The notes: a model not told the origin generated them from the letters alone. Counted from the stretch's first letter, positions 17,509 through 26,519 are shown. The stretch: 64,000 nt of DNA from G963663525 sp963663525 (GCA_963663525.2 CAXXHC010000003.1:310001-374000), one strand, 5' to 3'. Translations and numbers: made by a program.

Positions 17509-17597
17509 CCAAATCGCCCCATCATGGCACGAGCATGGGCGGTTTACAAGAAATTACTGTCCGTTAGACGTTTTCGGCGGCAAAAACATCGAAGGAT

Positions 17598-18125
17598 CTA
17601 CCAACAATCTCGCTTGAGGATCTCCTCCACGGGTTTCCGCTTTTTCTCCCTGGGTTGATAATCCGGTAGCGGGCGGCCAAGCGGCGTCATCGCCACGACC
17701 TTGACTTCCCTCGGAATGCCCAGTTCCCGCTGGACGGTCTCCTCGTCGTACACGCCGAGCCAGCAGGTGCCGTAACCCATCTCCCAGGCTTTCAAGGTCA
17801 GGTGATCGAAGGCGATGCCCATGTCCACGTATTTGTAATCAATACCATTATAAACTCCCGATTCTCCCGGCACCGCGCAGGCGACGAGCAGCATCGGCGC
17901 GTATTTCGCCCAGCGGTTGGTGGATTTTTCCATCCAGGGAATCGTCACCAGTGCTTCGATCTTCGCCGGGTCGGTCACGGCGATGAATCGCCACGTCTGG
18001 GTGTTTTTCCAGCTCGGAGCCATTCCGGCGGTTTCGAGGATTTTCAGGAGGTCTTCCTCCGGCACGGGGTCCGGCAGAAATTTACGGATCGAGCAACGGG
18101 TTTTCGCAAGTTCGGTGAAATCCAT
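17598..18125 (-). CDS. Nitroreductase-family flavoprotein
   Basis: 175 residues, typical for short nitroreductases. The FMN-binding motif RCSIRKFLPDPVPEEDL opens the protein, SWKNTQTWRFIAV is the family's PSxxNxQPWxF-like segment, and MGYGTCWLGVYDEE and VVAMTPLGRPLPD are the conserved C-terminal parts. Family members use NAD(P)H to reduce nitro or quinone compounds in the cytosol; the substrate here cannot be told. It has its own 3' end 90 bases before the OmpA start. The 205 bases downstream of the lipoprotein at 18331 and upstream of this gene hold nothing I can assign. Confidence 0.85.
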   Translation of the reverse strand: MDFTELAKTRCSIRKFLPDPVPEEDLLKILETAGMAPSWKNTQTWRFIAVTDPAKIEALVTIPWMEKSTNRWAKYAPMLLVACAVPGESGVYNGIDYKYVDMGIAFDHLTLKAWEMGYGTCWLGVYDEETVQRELGIPREVKVVAMTPLGRPLPDYQPREKKRKPVEEILKRDCW

Positions 18126-18330
18126 CGTGCCTTCCTTTGTGGTGTCAAGGAAACGGAATCGTTAAGGATTTCCTTTTTAGTACACTTTTGGACGGCTGTA
18201 AACCCGAAAGCGGAGAGAATGGGAAATGAGGAGTTTGGTTCATTTCTGCGAGAATGGAGGTCAAGTAATTTTTACCCGAACCAGAAAGCCGTTTTTGGGC
18301 ATTGCCGGGTAAAGCAATTACCCGACCAGA

Positions 18331-19167
18331 CTACCGTACACACCGGACACCGTAATTGCCAGCAACGTTATTACTACGCACACGACCGACGTTAAAGTAG
18401 ACGCCCCACGTGAGATTGTAAACATCCTCAACGGGTGACGACGACCAATGATAGCTGCATGTTCCACTCAATTCCTCTGGCCAATAGCAACCTGAGGAAC
18501 CACCATTGTCGGAACAGGAATCTGGAGCGCAGGAATCCGACCAGCACCAGCTTTTCAGACAAGCATCGTCTGAATTCACTCCGCAGGCCGAACACACATC
18601 CTTCACCTCGCAGACACCGCTCGTTTCGATATCCGTACAGTTGCGAATCAGACTGCGCAGTTCGCTGATGTTCGGTAAGCGCCAGCCGGTGCCATCCAAC
18701 GTCAACTCTTGGCAGTGTGTTTTTGCTGTTGTCCATTCCATCAATCCGCCAGTCGGCGTATCCTGCCACTCGAAACCAGTCATCAAATCTTTGCAGATAC
18801 CGTTTGAACAGGCGAAAGAATCCGAATCGCCATCTTCTTCGATATCTTCTCTATCAGCCTCATCACCGTCGGCAACTATTTCCTCATCACCGTCGGTAAC
18901 TATTTCCTCATTGTCGTCGGAAACTGTTTCCTCATCACCATCCCCCGCGTCGAGATTCACGCAAATACCGTATTTACAAACCAGATCCCCCCGGCAGGTG
19001 TTTTTCACCGAGCACGACTGGCCTTCGCCGCCGATTTCCTCTAAAAAAGCGTTGCAGCCGAAAAAGAAAGAGACGAAGAGAAAGAGAAAAGCAATTGATA
19101 AAAACCATCTATCATTCCCGCGAAGGCGGGAATCCGGTACCCTTCTTTCAAGCAAGGATTTCCTCAT
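18331..19167 (-). CDS. DUF1566-type lipoprotein with acidic DGDEE linker
   Basis: 278 residues. Lipobox-like FFFGC near residue 38, then a small Cys-rich module (GQSCSVKNTCRGDLVCKYGICVN), a linker of repeated DGDEEIV units, and a C-terminal Lcl/DUF1566 fold with FEWQDTPTGG, GTGWRLPNISELRSLI, YHWSSSPVED and GVRCVR. DUF1566 domains resemble FGE/C-lectin folds and usually face the cell surface. The first 20 residues (ERRVPDSRLRGND) are encoded by a REP palindrome, and no other start codon is available before the signal core. Role unknown. Confidence 0.75.
   Translation of the reverse strand: MRKSLLERRVPDSRLRGNDRWFLSIAFLFLFVSFFFGCNAFLEEIGGEGQSCSVKNTCRGDLVCKYGICVNLDAGDGDEETVSDDNEEIVTDGDEEIVADGDEADREDIEEDGDSDSFACSNGICKDLMTGFEWQDTPTGGLMEWTTAKTHCQELTLDGTGWRLPNISELRSLIRNCTDIETSGVCEVKDVCSACGVNSDDACLKSWCWSDSCAPDSCSDNGGSSGCYWPEELSGTCSYHWSSSPVEDVYNLTWGVYFNVGRVRSNNVAGNYGVRCVR
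19114..19133 (+). repeat. REP-like palindrome, left copy
   Basis: ATTCCCGC-GAAG-GCGGGAAT, a perfect 8-bp stem with a 4-base loop. Read on the minus strand it encodes the DSRLRGND signature seen wherever this repeat class overlaps a gene. Here it lies inside the 5' end of the lipoprotein gene. Confidence 0.75.
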
Positions 19168-19427
19168 ATAAATCTCCAGGTTGGATTCATTTTCTCAATC
19201 AATTTCAGCTTCCACGCTCGCTTAAGTTGTTTCTCTCGTTGAATGGCTTGCTTCGCGTCTTCATGTTCCTCGTAATGCACGAGACGATACTTTGTACTTG
19301 CGGTAAAACCTTCTAATTGATTATTTTTGTGCTGCCATGCTCGCTTTATCAAATCGGAAATCACTCTGATGTATAATGTCTCGTTACGTCGGCTCGCCAG
19401 GATGTATTCATGGAATCTTTTTTGCAT
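19164..19427 (-). CDS. Small GIY-YIG-domain protein, divergent active site
   Basis: 87 residues, the size of the stand-alone UPF0213-like GIY-YIG proteins. Family motifs: EYILASRRNETLYI, SDLIKRAWQHKN (catalytic Arg), REKQLKRAWKLKLIEKMNPTW (catalytic Glu in REKQLK). The usual YIG is YIR here, so a key Gly is replaced, and two residues normally found after REKQLK (WN) are missing; activity is doubtful. The stop overlaps the start of the lipoprotein gene by 4 bases. REP palindromes lie on both sides, suggesting the unit moved together. Confidence 0.75.
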   Translation of the reverse strand: MQKRFHEYILASRRNETLYIRVISDLIKRAWQHKNNQLEGFTASTKYRLVHYEEHEDAKQAIQREKQLKRAWKLKLIEKMNPTWRFI

Positions 19428-19439
19428 CGTATCTTCTGG

Positions 19440-19459
19440 ATTCCCGCTTTCGCGGGAAT
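19440..19459 (-). repeat. REP-like palindrome, right copy
   Basis: ATTCCCGC-TTTC-GCGGGAAT. It is in opposite orientation to the copy at 19114: the complement has loop GAAA against GAAG, and the neighbouring bases also match. Confidence 0.75.
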
Positions 19460-19493
19460 GACATGATGAAAGGCGCGAAAATGTCGAAAACTT

Positions 19494-20570
19494 TCACCAT
19501 CTCCCACCCAACGTTACCATCGTACCATTCTCATCCATAGCCAAACCTGCCGATGCAGAATGCTTCTTCCACCACGTTTCATCTCCTGGAGATAATACCC
19601 ACAACACAATGCCTGTCACCATCAACGCACCACCCACGCCGTAACCGATGCCCATGCCCGCCGTCCATCCGCTGTTGCGATCCTTCGCACTCCAATTTCC
19701 TGATTTGTAGTCATTCGCTGCGACTTTCGCCTGCCACGTAGCGATTCCACCGAAAGCTGCAAGGCCAAACCCAGTGAAAAACATAACATAGCCATACTTC
19801 TTGTATGGATTCATCGGGTAATCTCGCTCCAGGATCAGGTTCAAACGAGTTGCTTTTTGCGAATCCACTTCGACGGATCCTTTGGCTGTCTTGTAACCCT
19901 CTAATTTTACTTCTAATTTATGTTCTCCCATATCCATTTTCCGATTGAAGGGTGTAGTGCCTTTTTCCTTTCCATCAATAAAAAGAGTCGCACCGGAGGG
20001 CTCAGTTTTCACAATCAACTGTCCTATCTCCACTACGGGTGAAGCCATGGATTTCGACTCGGACTTCGTCAAAGGTGCAGATGCTACCGTTTTGCCAAAC
20101 AACTCTGCTACTATACCGGGAAGGCTTTCGATCAAAATGTTGACATCGCCTTTAATGTTGCGGCTACTCCGCCCGATCACTTCCGCTGTGCGAACGTTGA
20201 TCCGTCTCAGGTTCAGCATCCAGTAGTCGCCGATTTTTCCGATATCGCCGGAAACGGCTTCCGGTACGCCCAGTGCCGCCCCGATTTCGGCCATGCAAGA
20301 AGTATCTTCCACTCCACATTTTTGGCGGGTTTCCTCACCCCTGAGGATGGTTTGAACGTCCGCCTCGGAAACAACTTTGTTTCCCGAATACTTGGCCACC
20401 TGGTTGGTTACGAAATTGGAGATAAGGTTGACATCGGTTTCGTCCACCCCTTTGTTCGCCTGGAGTTTCCAGACCACGATACCGGCATGTCTTTCCGCCA
20501 GACACATTCCGGGGAAACTCGCGAGGATCGTCAATCCCCACAATAGCGATATAACGATCTTGGATTTCAT
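19494..20570 (-). CDS. PEGA-domain exported protein
   Basis: About 358 residues. Signal peptide MKSKIVISLLWGLTILASFPGMCLA; a first domain resembling the curli-assembly/FlgT-like family that senses stress or builds envelope structures (AGIVVWKLQANKGVDETDVNLI, EIGAALGVPEAVSGDIGKIGD); a PEGA domain (LIVKTEPSGATLFIDGKEKGTTP, KLEVKLEGYKTA); and one or two C-terminal membrane helices (YVMFFTGFGLAAFGGIATW, GIGYGVGGALMVTGIVLWVL). The start at 20570 is supported by AAGGAACGG just upstream; the in-frame ATG at 20711 is not. It may be a periplasmic or membrane scaffold; the function is not known. Confidence 0.75.
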   Translation of the reverse strand: MKSKIVISLLWGLTILASFPGMCLAERHAGIVVWKLQANKGVDETDVNLISNFVTNQVAKYSGNKVVSEADVQTILRGEETRQKCGVEDTSCMAEIGAALGVPEAVSGDIGKIGDYWMLNLRRINVRTAEVIGRSSRNIKGDVNILIESLPGIVAELFGKTVASAPLTKSESKSMASPVVEIGQLIVKTEPSGATLFIDGKEKGTTPFNRKMDMGEHKLEVKLEGYKTAKGSVEVDSQKATRLNLILERDYPMNPYKKYGYVMFFTGFGLAAFGGIATWQAKVAANDYKSGNWSAKDRNSGWTAGMGIGYGVGGALMVTGIVLWVLSPGDETWWKKHSASAGLAMDENGTMVTLGGRW

Positions 20571-20768
20571 CTTTTCCGTTCCTTGTGATCCGCTACGCAT
20601 TAAAGGAACATCAGGAAAACCGAATGTACTGAATAGGCCAACTATACAACGAAAAACCCTGCATACGCAAATACACAATAGGTTCACTGTAAACAACTTG
20701 TTGTTTTTCAATGGAAAATGAAGTAATCAATGGAGAAACGGAGAATGACGCAAGGAAAGGACGAGGCG

Positions 20769-21542
20769 ATGAGAACGACGGGTTGGACGGTCGTGTTGGT
20801 GGGATTGGTTTTCTGGCTCGCGTGCGGATGCGACTCCAAAGACGAAGCCTCACCCGCTACGGAGAAAAAAGCGGCTCCCGCCGCTGAGGCGCAGGCGCAA
20901 CCGGAAGCGATCCCTTCCGACAAGCCGAAGAAAGAATTCGACGTACCGCCCGGACTGGCTCCAATCACCTGCGATGGGGAATTGGCCCTGGAAGACATTC
21001 CCGACCACCCGGTCTCCGGCGTAATCCACGAAAAATATCTTCAACCCAACATGGCCTTCGTCAAGGCGTCGAAATTCATGAAGCAGGTGTCGTTCGACTT
21101 CGGCAAGATGAAGCACGTCAAGGAAGAAACTCCCTGTTTTTCCACGGGGTTACAGCTTCGCGCCTCCGTGTATTACAAGCTGGACAAGGTACGTCAGGAC
21201 AAGGATCTCACCATCCCGGCGGGCACGCACATGTTCTCCAGCGAGAAGGGCGATTACAGCTTCGTTCCGGCTGGCCAGGACCAGCCGAAAAAGCTTTCGG
21301 CGACCGAGCGCAACAAGTCGCCCTGGCGATCCTGGTACGTGTTCGAGCAAAGCAGCGGTACGCCGATGTCGGTGAATCCGCCGTATTACGGTATTCTCGT
21401 ACTGGACGAACTCTCCGTGGAAGGCAAGCCGGAAAAACCGTTCGCCTCCGCCGGGCGGGCCAAGGGTCGGCTGGCGATCTGTTTCAAGGATCAAAGCGCA
21501 AGCTGGCTCGCCGGAACCTTCGACGTGCCGGTCTGCCGCTAA
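20769..21542 (+). CDS. Hypothetical lipoprotein
   Basis: About 257 residues. N-terminal hydrophobic segment (WTVVLVGLVFWLACGC) followed by CDSKDEASPATEKK, so lipidation at one of the two cysteines is likely though neither lipobox is perfect. An Ala/Pro/Gln linker precedes a globular domain (ITCDGELALEDIPDHPVSG, ETPCFSTGLQLRASVYYKL, RLAICFKDQSASWLAGTF) with three conserved-looking Cys. No family recognised. The start at 20769 follows GGACGAGG; an upstream ATG at 20730 is less likely. It is divergent from the PEGA gene. Confidence 0.65.
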   Translation: MRTTGWTVVLVGLVFWLACGCDSKDEASPATEKKAAPAAEAQAQPEAIPSDKPKKEFDVPPGLAPITCDGELALEDIPDHPVSGVIHEKYLQPNMAFVKASKFMKQVSFDFGKMKHVKEETPCFSTGLQLRASVYYKLDKVRQDKDLTIPAGTHMFSSEKGDYSFVPAGQDQPKKLSATERNKSPWRSWYVFEQSSGTPMSVNPPYYGILVLDELSVEGKPEKPFASAGRAKGRLAICFKDQSASWLAGTFDVPVCR

Positions 21543-21578
21543 ATTGCACTCCAGAGATGGCCGAAAGGCCGCACCCCG

Positions 21579-23321
21579 ATGCGTTTACGTTCCAACGTCT
21601 TGATTTTTCACCTGTTTTTCTTTCTCGTGGCGGGAGTTTGGCTGTTTCCTCTCGACGCCTGCCACGCCGGGTACGTGGACCACTTCGCCGTCAAGGACGA
21701 CGTCGGCAAGTTCAAAGTGCCACGGTTCGGAGATTCGAACGTGCTGGTGGTGCCCGTCAACTTGGATACCCGGCGGCGTGAACGGATAAATCCCGAGAAA
21801 TTCAAGCGTTTTTACAATTCCGCACAGCCGGGAGTGAACTTCGAGGAGTACTTCACCGTGGCGTCCGGCGGGCGCTATCGTCCCAGGCCGCTGGTCATGA
21901 AACCGGTGGAGTGGGAAAATTGCCCTTTGTTGCCTTACCAGCAGGCGCGTTGCACACCCGAACGCCGCGACCCGACCGCGATATTCACCGCTCAGCGCCT
22001 CGTACGGGACATTCTGCAACGTATCGACGAAAGAGGCTTCGATTTCCGCCGCATCGACCGCAATGGCCCCGGAGGAAAACCGGACGGCTGGGCCGACGGC
22101 GTGGTGATCGTGACCAACATGGACTGGTTCGGCATCGCGTTTCCTTTCGGATTGATCGCCGAAGAAATAAACGACAGCCCGGAAGACATCCCCAGCTTCG
22201 ATGGCGTGCGCGTCGGCGCGGTGGCGATTTCGGCGGGACCGCGCGCGTTGCGGATGAGCATCCACGAATTCGGCCATCTGCTCGGTCTGGCGGATCTCTA
22301 CGACGAATGGAGGCGTACCTACGGCGGAGCTTTCAGCCCGATGGGCGGCTGGCGCTACTGGAACAGCCCGCCGGTGTTCGACGCCTTCAGCCGCTACCAG
22401 ATGGGCTGGGGCGATCCTGTGCAGGTCGAAGGCTGCCGCCGGGTGACGATTCCTCCTGCTGCGGCGACGGGAAAGTTGTACAGGCTCGGTGTGGGAAAAG
22501 AGTATTTTCTCGTGGAAAATCGTTATGTTACGGGAAATTACGACGGACAATTCCAGGAACCCGGATTGGCGATCTACCAAGTGAACCTGGGACGTCTTCC
22601 CCAAAAGACGTCGAACAATCTGGCCTTTGTGGAACACGTCGTGAACTGTCCCAACTGCGATCCCTGGAAGCCGTTGGTGCGCAACGTCCAGGCCGACCGT
22701 CGCCACGATTTGCAACACCGGGATCGCGGGATTCGTGGAGAAAACCGCGACCTCTTCCGCACCGGCGACGCCCTTCTGCCGCTCCCCCGCCGACTGCCCA
22801 GGGGATACACCAACGAATATTGCGCCAGCAACGACGCTTCGGGACGTCCCACGGGGATATCGGTCACGGACATCGACAGCGACAGCCAGTGGCCCAACGT
22901 CATCGCGACGCTTTGCGCCCCTTATCTCGAAGATGCCTGCGCCGACCTCGCCTGTCCCCCGGACAGCCGCTGCCTCGAAGGAAGCTGCGTGCCGATTTTC
23001 GACGCGGAGGATTTCGACACGTTCGCCGGAATTCCGCTTTCGTCCCGCACGCGCAACGTTCCGGCGGATATCCCCACCTCGTGGCTGCGAAACGTGACCG
23101 GTTCTTTGGTGGGATATTCCCTGCCTCAGGGAAATTCGCTCGGCTGTCAGTCCGCAGAGCTGGGTTGCGAGGAACCCGTCCTGGACTGGCGGCTGCTGTC
23201 GTTCGTGCCGTTGATTGTCTGGTTGCTCATGCGGAGACGTTTGCGAGACGCCTACGAACAGCGCAAAGACGTACACGAAAAAGGAAAAGACGAAAGTAAA
23301 ACTTCCCCCAAAGGCGATTGA
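21579..23321 (+). CDS. M6-like secreted metalloprotease with C-terminal membrane anchor
   Basis: 580 residues. Signal peptide ending near CHAG. The gluzincin-type zinc motif HEFGHLLGLADLYDEW is followed by GGAFSPMGGWRYWN, the M6 (immune inhibitor A-like) Met-turn region. A Cys-rich EGF-like piece (CADLACPPDSRCLEGSC) precedes a C-terminal hydrophobic segment (WRLLSFVPLIVWLLM) and an Arg-rich tail, an arrangement similar to MYXO-CTERM-type sorting signals. It is expected to act on proteins outside the cytoplasm, anchored in the envelope or released after sorting. It follows the lipoprotein by 36 bases with a weak ribosome binding site. Confidence 0.8.
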   Translation: MRLRSNVLIFHLFFFLVAGVWLFPLDACHAGYVDHFAVKDDVGKFKVPRFGDSNVLVVPVNLDTRRRERINPEKFKRFYNSAQPGVNFEEYFTVASGGRYRPRPLVMKPVEWENCPLLPYQQARCTPERRDPTAIFTAQRLVRDILQRIDERGFDFRRIDRNGPGGKPDGWADGVVIVTNMDWFGIAFPFGLIAEEINDSPEDIPSFDGVRVGAVAISAGPRALRMSIHEFGHLLGLADLYDEWRRTYGGAFSPMGGWRYWNSPPVFDAFSRYQMGWGDPVQVEGCRRVTIPPAAATGKLYRLGVGKEYFLVENRYVTGNYDGQFQEPGLAIYQVNLGRLPQKTSNNLAFVEHVVNCPNCDPWKPLVRNVQADRRHDLQHRDRGIRGENRDLFRTGDALLPLPRRLPRGYTNEYCASNDASGRPTGISVTDIDSDSQWPNVIATLCAPYLEDACADLACPPDSRCLEGSCVPIFDAEDFDTFAGIPLSSRTRNVPADIPTSWLRNVTGSLVGYSLPQGNSLGCQSAELGCEEPVLDWRLLSFVPLIVWLLMRRRLRDAYEQRKDVHEKGKDESKTSPKGD

Positions 23322-23444
23322 ACCGCTTTTCAGCACGGAACTTCTTTACCCGAACCAAGAAATCGTCTATGGTCCCGCTTCCGTTTCTCTGGATTAAACG
23401 GAGCGGTCACCCCAGTGGACGCGATTTTTAAGAAAGAATGAGTC

Positions 23445-23981
23445 ATGCACATTCAAGAAGCGACGCCTGAAAACCTGCACGAAGTCCTTGAAATCGAGCG
23501 TCTCGCTTTCGGAGAGGATGACGAAGCCGATTTGGTGCAAAATCTGCTGAAAGATCCCAGCGCCGAGCCTCGTCTTTCCCTGCTGGCCTGGGAAAATGGA
23601 AAGGCCGTGGGGCATATCCTGTTCACCGCCGCTCGCCTGGACCCCGAACAGCCGGAGATATCCTGCTCTGAATTGGCTCCGTTGGCCGTACTTCCCGAAT
23701 GGCAGAATCGGGGCATTGGCGGGGCGTTGATCGAAGAGGGCCTGAAAAGGCTGAAAAAACAGGGTGTGGATCTCGTCTTCGTGCTCGGTCATATCGACTA
23801 CTACCCACGCCACGGTTTTCGTCCTTCCGGCGTGCAGGGCATCGACGCGCCGTATCCGATCCCGGAAGAGGTCGCGGACGCCTGGATGGTTCAGGCCCTG
23901 CGTCCGGGCGTGTTGGGTGAGGTAAAAGGCACACTGCGTTGCGCAGAGGCGATGGACCGCCCGGAATATTGGCGGGAATAG
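23445..23981 (+). CDS. GNAT-family N-acetyltransferase (YhbS-like)
   Basis: 178 residues. GNAT fold: MHIQEATPENLHEVLEIERLAF at the start, ELAPLAVLPEWQNRGIGGALI holding the acetyl-CoA pyrophosphate loop (Q-x-x-G-x-G), then VDLVFVLGHIDYYPRHGF, typical of YhbS-type enzymes. The acceptor is unknown. It stands alone upstream of clpP with about 250 bases between them. Confidence 0.8.
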   Translation: MHIQEATPENLHEVLEIERLAFGEDDEADLVQNLLKDPSAEPRLSLLAWENGKAVGHILFTAARLDPEQPEISCSELAPLAVLPEWQNRGIGGALIEEGLKRLKKQGVDLVFVLGHIDYYPRHGFRPSGVQGIDAPYPIPEEVADAWMVQALRPGVLGEVKGTLRCAEAMDRPEYWRE

Positions 23982-24140
23982 GGCTATTTTTCGCGCTTTG
24001 GATGAAAATCCACGACCAGGCATAATCCGAATCCGCAAAAAGCCTATAGAATTTCCGCCATATTTTTTCCTGATGACGCATTTGTGGTGCTTTTGATGCA
24101 ATTTGGCACGAATTATTCGTGTCTCCCGGTTTTCTGTACC

Positions 24141-24168
24141 TTGCTTTTGTCCGTGGCTGCGCTACAAT
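24141..24168 (+). promoter_or_regulatory. Promoter of clpP
   Basis: TTGCTT at 24141-24146 and TACAAT at 24163-24168 with 16-base spacing. The start codon lies 66 bases further on. Confidence 0.6.
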
Positions 24169-24233
24169 TGTTCTGAGATGGAATTCCCGAGTGGGAGTTC
24201 GCGGTTTTTGACGTATCGGACGGAGGAAAAACG

Positions 24234-24833
24234 ATGACGCTGGTTCCCATAGTGGTCGAACAGTCCCACCGGGGCGAAAGAAGTTACGATATTTATTCCC
24301 GGCTGCTCAAAGAGCGCATCGTCTTCATCGGCCAGGCCATCGACGAAACCCTGGCCAGCGTGGTGGTAGCCCAACTTCTGTTTCTCGAATCCGAAGACCC
24401 GGAGCGGGACATCCACCTCTACATCAACAGTCCCGGCGGCGTGATTACCGCCGGCATGGCGATTTACGACACGATGCAGTACATCCGGCCCGACATCGCC
24501 ACGTTCTGCATGGGCATGGCCGCCAGCATGGGATCGGTTCTGCTCACCGGCGGCACCAAGGGCAAACGCTACGCCCTGCCGCACTCAAGGGTGATGATTC
24601 ACCAGCCTTTGGGGGGATTCCAGGGACAGGCTACCGACATCGATATCCACGCCAAGGAAATCCTGCGCTGGAAAAAGACTTTGAACGGTCTATTGGCCGA
24701 ACACACCGGCCAGCCTCTGGAAAAAGTCGAAAAAGACACCGACCGTGACTACTACATGACCGCCAAAGAAGCCATTGAATACGGCATCGTAGACAAGCTG
24801 CTGTCGCACAAGGAGGAAGTTGAAGAAAAATAA
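24234..24833 (+). CDS. clpP: ATP-dependent Clp protease proteolytic subunit
   Basis: 199 residues, full length. Serine peptidase S14 forming the double-heptamer chamber that degrades substrates fed by ClpX or ClpA. Catalytic triad: Ser in MGMAASMGSVLL, His in LPHSRVMIHQPLGG, Asp in KVEKDTDRDYYM. The N-terminal LVPIVVEQSHRGERSYDIYSRLL is classic. ATG 24234 follows GGAGG at 24221-24225. It is the first gene of the clpP-clpX-lon neighbourhood; trigger factor, often upstream, is not here. Confidence 0.97.
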   Translation: MTLVPIVVEQSHRGERSYDIYSRLLKERIVFIGQAIDETLASVVVAQLLFLESEDPERDIHLYINSPGGVITAGMAIYDTMQYIRPDIATFCMGMAASMGSVLLTGGTKGKRYALPHSRVMIHQPLGGFQGQATDIDIHAKEILRWKKTLNGLLAEHTGQPLEKVEKDTDRDYYMTAKEAIEYGIVDKLLSHKEEVEEK

Positions 24834-24931
24834 CTGCGAATCGGCCTCAAAGAAAGAATCGCAGCAACCCGAGTGACGGAAATCATTCAGTTTCCCGAAT
24901 GGGTAACGATATATACATTGGGTTGGAAACA

Positions 24932-24987
24932 CCCCCGAAGATTGCGCTCGCCATTCAAACGCCTTGGCTTCGAGCCTTCTTCGGGGG
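24932..24987 (+). promoter_or_regulatory. Stem-loop in the clpX leader
   Basis: A perfect 10-bp stem CCCCCGAAGA (24932-24941) / TCTTCGGGGG (24978-24987) with an inner GCTCG/CGAGC stem. It sits 15 bases before the clpX start codon and just before its ribosome binding site, with no T-run. It could be a processing site or a translation control element. Confidence 0.5.
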
Positions 24988-25002
24988 ACGAATGGAGAAA
25001 TC

Positions 25003-26241
25003 ATGAAAGAACTTCGCTGCTCGTTCTGCCATAAAAATCAACGCGAGGTGAAAAAGCTGATCGCCGGACCCTCGGCGTACATCTGTGACGAATGCATCGC
25101 CCTGTGCAACGAGATCATCGAAGAGGAGATCGGCAAAACCAACGAGCTTGGCCAAACCTTTAAAGTACCCAAACCGAAGCAGATCAAGGAACGACTTGAC
25201 GAGTACGTCATTGGCCAGGAAGACGCCAAGAAAATTCTCTCGGTTGCGGTGTACAACCACTATAAGAGGATCAACTACAAGGGACACATGCACGATGTGG
25301 AACTGGCCAAGAGCAATATCATGCTCATCGGTCCCACGGGAACGGGAAAAACCCTTTTGGCGCGGACACTTGCGAAGATTCTGGACGTACCGTTCGCTAT
25401 CGCCGACGCCACCAACCTCACCGAAGCCGGGTACGTGGGTGAGGACGTCGAAAATATCCTCGTGAACCTGGTGCAGGTGGCGGACAACAACATGGAACTC
25501 GCCTGCCGGGGCATCGTTTACATCGACGAAGTGGACAAAATCGCCCGCAAGAGCGAGAACCCCTCGATCACCCGCGACGTCTCCGGCGAAGGGGTACAGC
25601 AAGCGCTGCTGAAAATTCTGGAAGGCACCGTGGCCAACCTGCCTCCCAAGGGTGGTCGCAAGCATCCGCAGCAGGAATTCCTGCCGATGGACACCACTCA
25701 CGTACTCTTTATCACCGGAGGCGCATTTTCCGGGCTGGACAAAATCATCGAGGAACGCATCGGAGTAAAAGCCATGGGCTTCGGTGCGGATGTTAAAAGT
25801 GTGGAGGAAAAACCTCTTGGCGAACTGTTTTCCAAGGTGGCCAACGAAGACCTCATCAAGTTCGGTCTGATCCCTGAATTCGTCGGTCGCGTGCCGGTCG
25901 TCGCAGCTTTGCATGAGTTGGACGAAGAAGCCCTAATCAGCATTCTTACCGAGCCGAAAGACGCCCTGACAAAACAATACACGAAGCTGTTCGAAATCGA
26001 CGACGTGGCATTGCGTTTCGATGACGCCAGCCTGATCGTTGTGGCGCAGGAAGCCATCAAGCAGAGATCCGGCGCGCGCGGGCTACGCACGATCCTCGAA
26101 AAAGTCATGCTGGAGATCATGTACGAGATCCCCTCCCGCGACGACATCCAGGAAGTTCTCATCAACGAGGAAGTCATCACCAAAGGCGCAAAGCCGGTGA
26201 TCGTCTACCATGAGGAATCGCAATTGGATGAAACGGCGTGA
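25003..26241 (+). CDS. clpX: ATP-dependent Clp protease ATP-binding subunit
   Basis: 412 residues. AAA+ unfoldase that recognises substrates and feeds ClpP. N-terminal zinc-binding domain (CSFCHKN and ICDECIALC), Walker A GPTGTGKT, pore loop GYVGEDVE, Walker B IVYIDEVDK, and the ClpX box/ClpP loop region (GFGADVKS) followed by sensor 2 around GARGLRTILEKVM. The start is MKELRCSFC with GGAG at 24994; an upstream in-frame ATG at 24964 lies inside the leader hairpin. Confidence 0.97.
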   Translation: MKELRCSFCHKNQREVKKLIAGPSAYICDECIALCNEIIEEEIGKTNELGQTFKVPKPKQIKERLDEYVIGQEDAKKILSVAVYNHYKRINYKGHMHDVELAKSNIMLIGPTGTGKTLLARTLAKILDVPFAIADATNLTEAGYVGEDVENILVNLVQVADNNMELACRGIVYIDEVDKIARKSENPSITRDVSGEGVQQALLKILEGTVANLPPKGGRKHPQQEFLPMDTTHVLFITGGAFSGLDKIIEERIGVKAMGFGADVKSVEEKPLGELFSKVANEDLIKFGLIPEFVGRVPVVAALHELDEEALISILTEPKDALTKQYTKLFEIDDVALRFDDASLIVVAQEAIKQRSGARGLRTILEKVMLEIMYEIPSRDDIQEVLINEEVITKGAKPVIVYHEESQLDETA

Positions 26242-26380
26242 AGATTTCCGGTGTCGCTCTGCCGATCTGCATGGCGTTAAAGCGTAAAGACGGTATGGCA
26301 GCGCTTTTTGTATTTTAAATAACCTCTTAATTTTCAAGGGGTTTCATGGATCGAGGGGGACATGTAGAGCTTTTTGGGGC

Positions 26381-26408
26381 TTGCCTTGGCCATGAAAAAG
26401 CCTACTAT
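26381..26408 (+). promoter_or_regulatory. Candidate promoter of lon
   Basis: TTGCCT (26381-26386), 16 bases, TACTAT (26403-26408). It lies in the 280-base gap between clpX and lon, which otherwise holds no gene. Confidence 0.4.
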
Positions 26409-26519
26409 TAAATGAGAGGCTGTTCGATTCACCGAAAGACGGATGGCCCGGACCTCGAAACGAGATATTTTCCGCCGCGAACGTTGTGACCGGCGGTTTT
26501 TCGAAAGGACATGGATTCG

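Noticed and set aside
21585..23336. Long minus-strand frame opposite the M6-like protease
   Set aside because: Its translation is a low-complexity Arg/Val/His-rich shadow; the plus strand has signal peptide and zinc motif in order.
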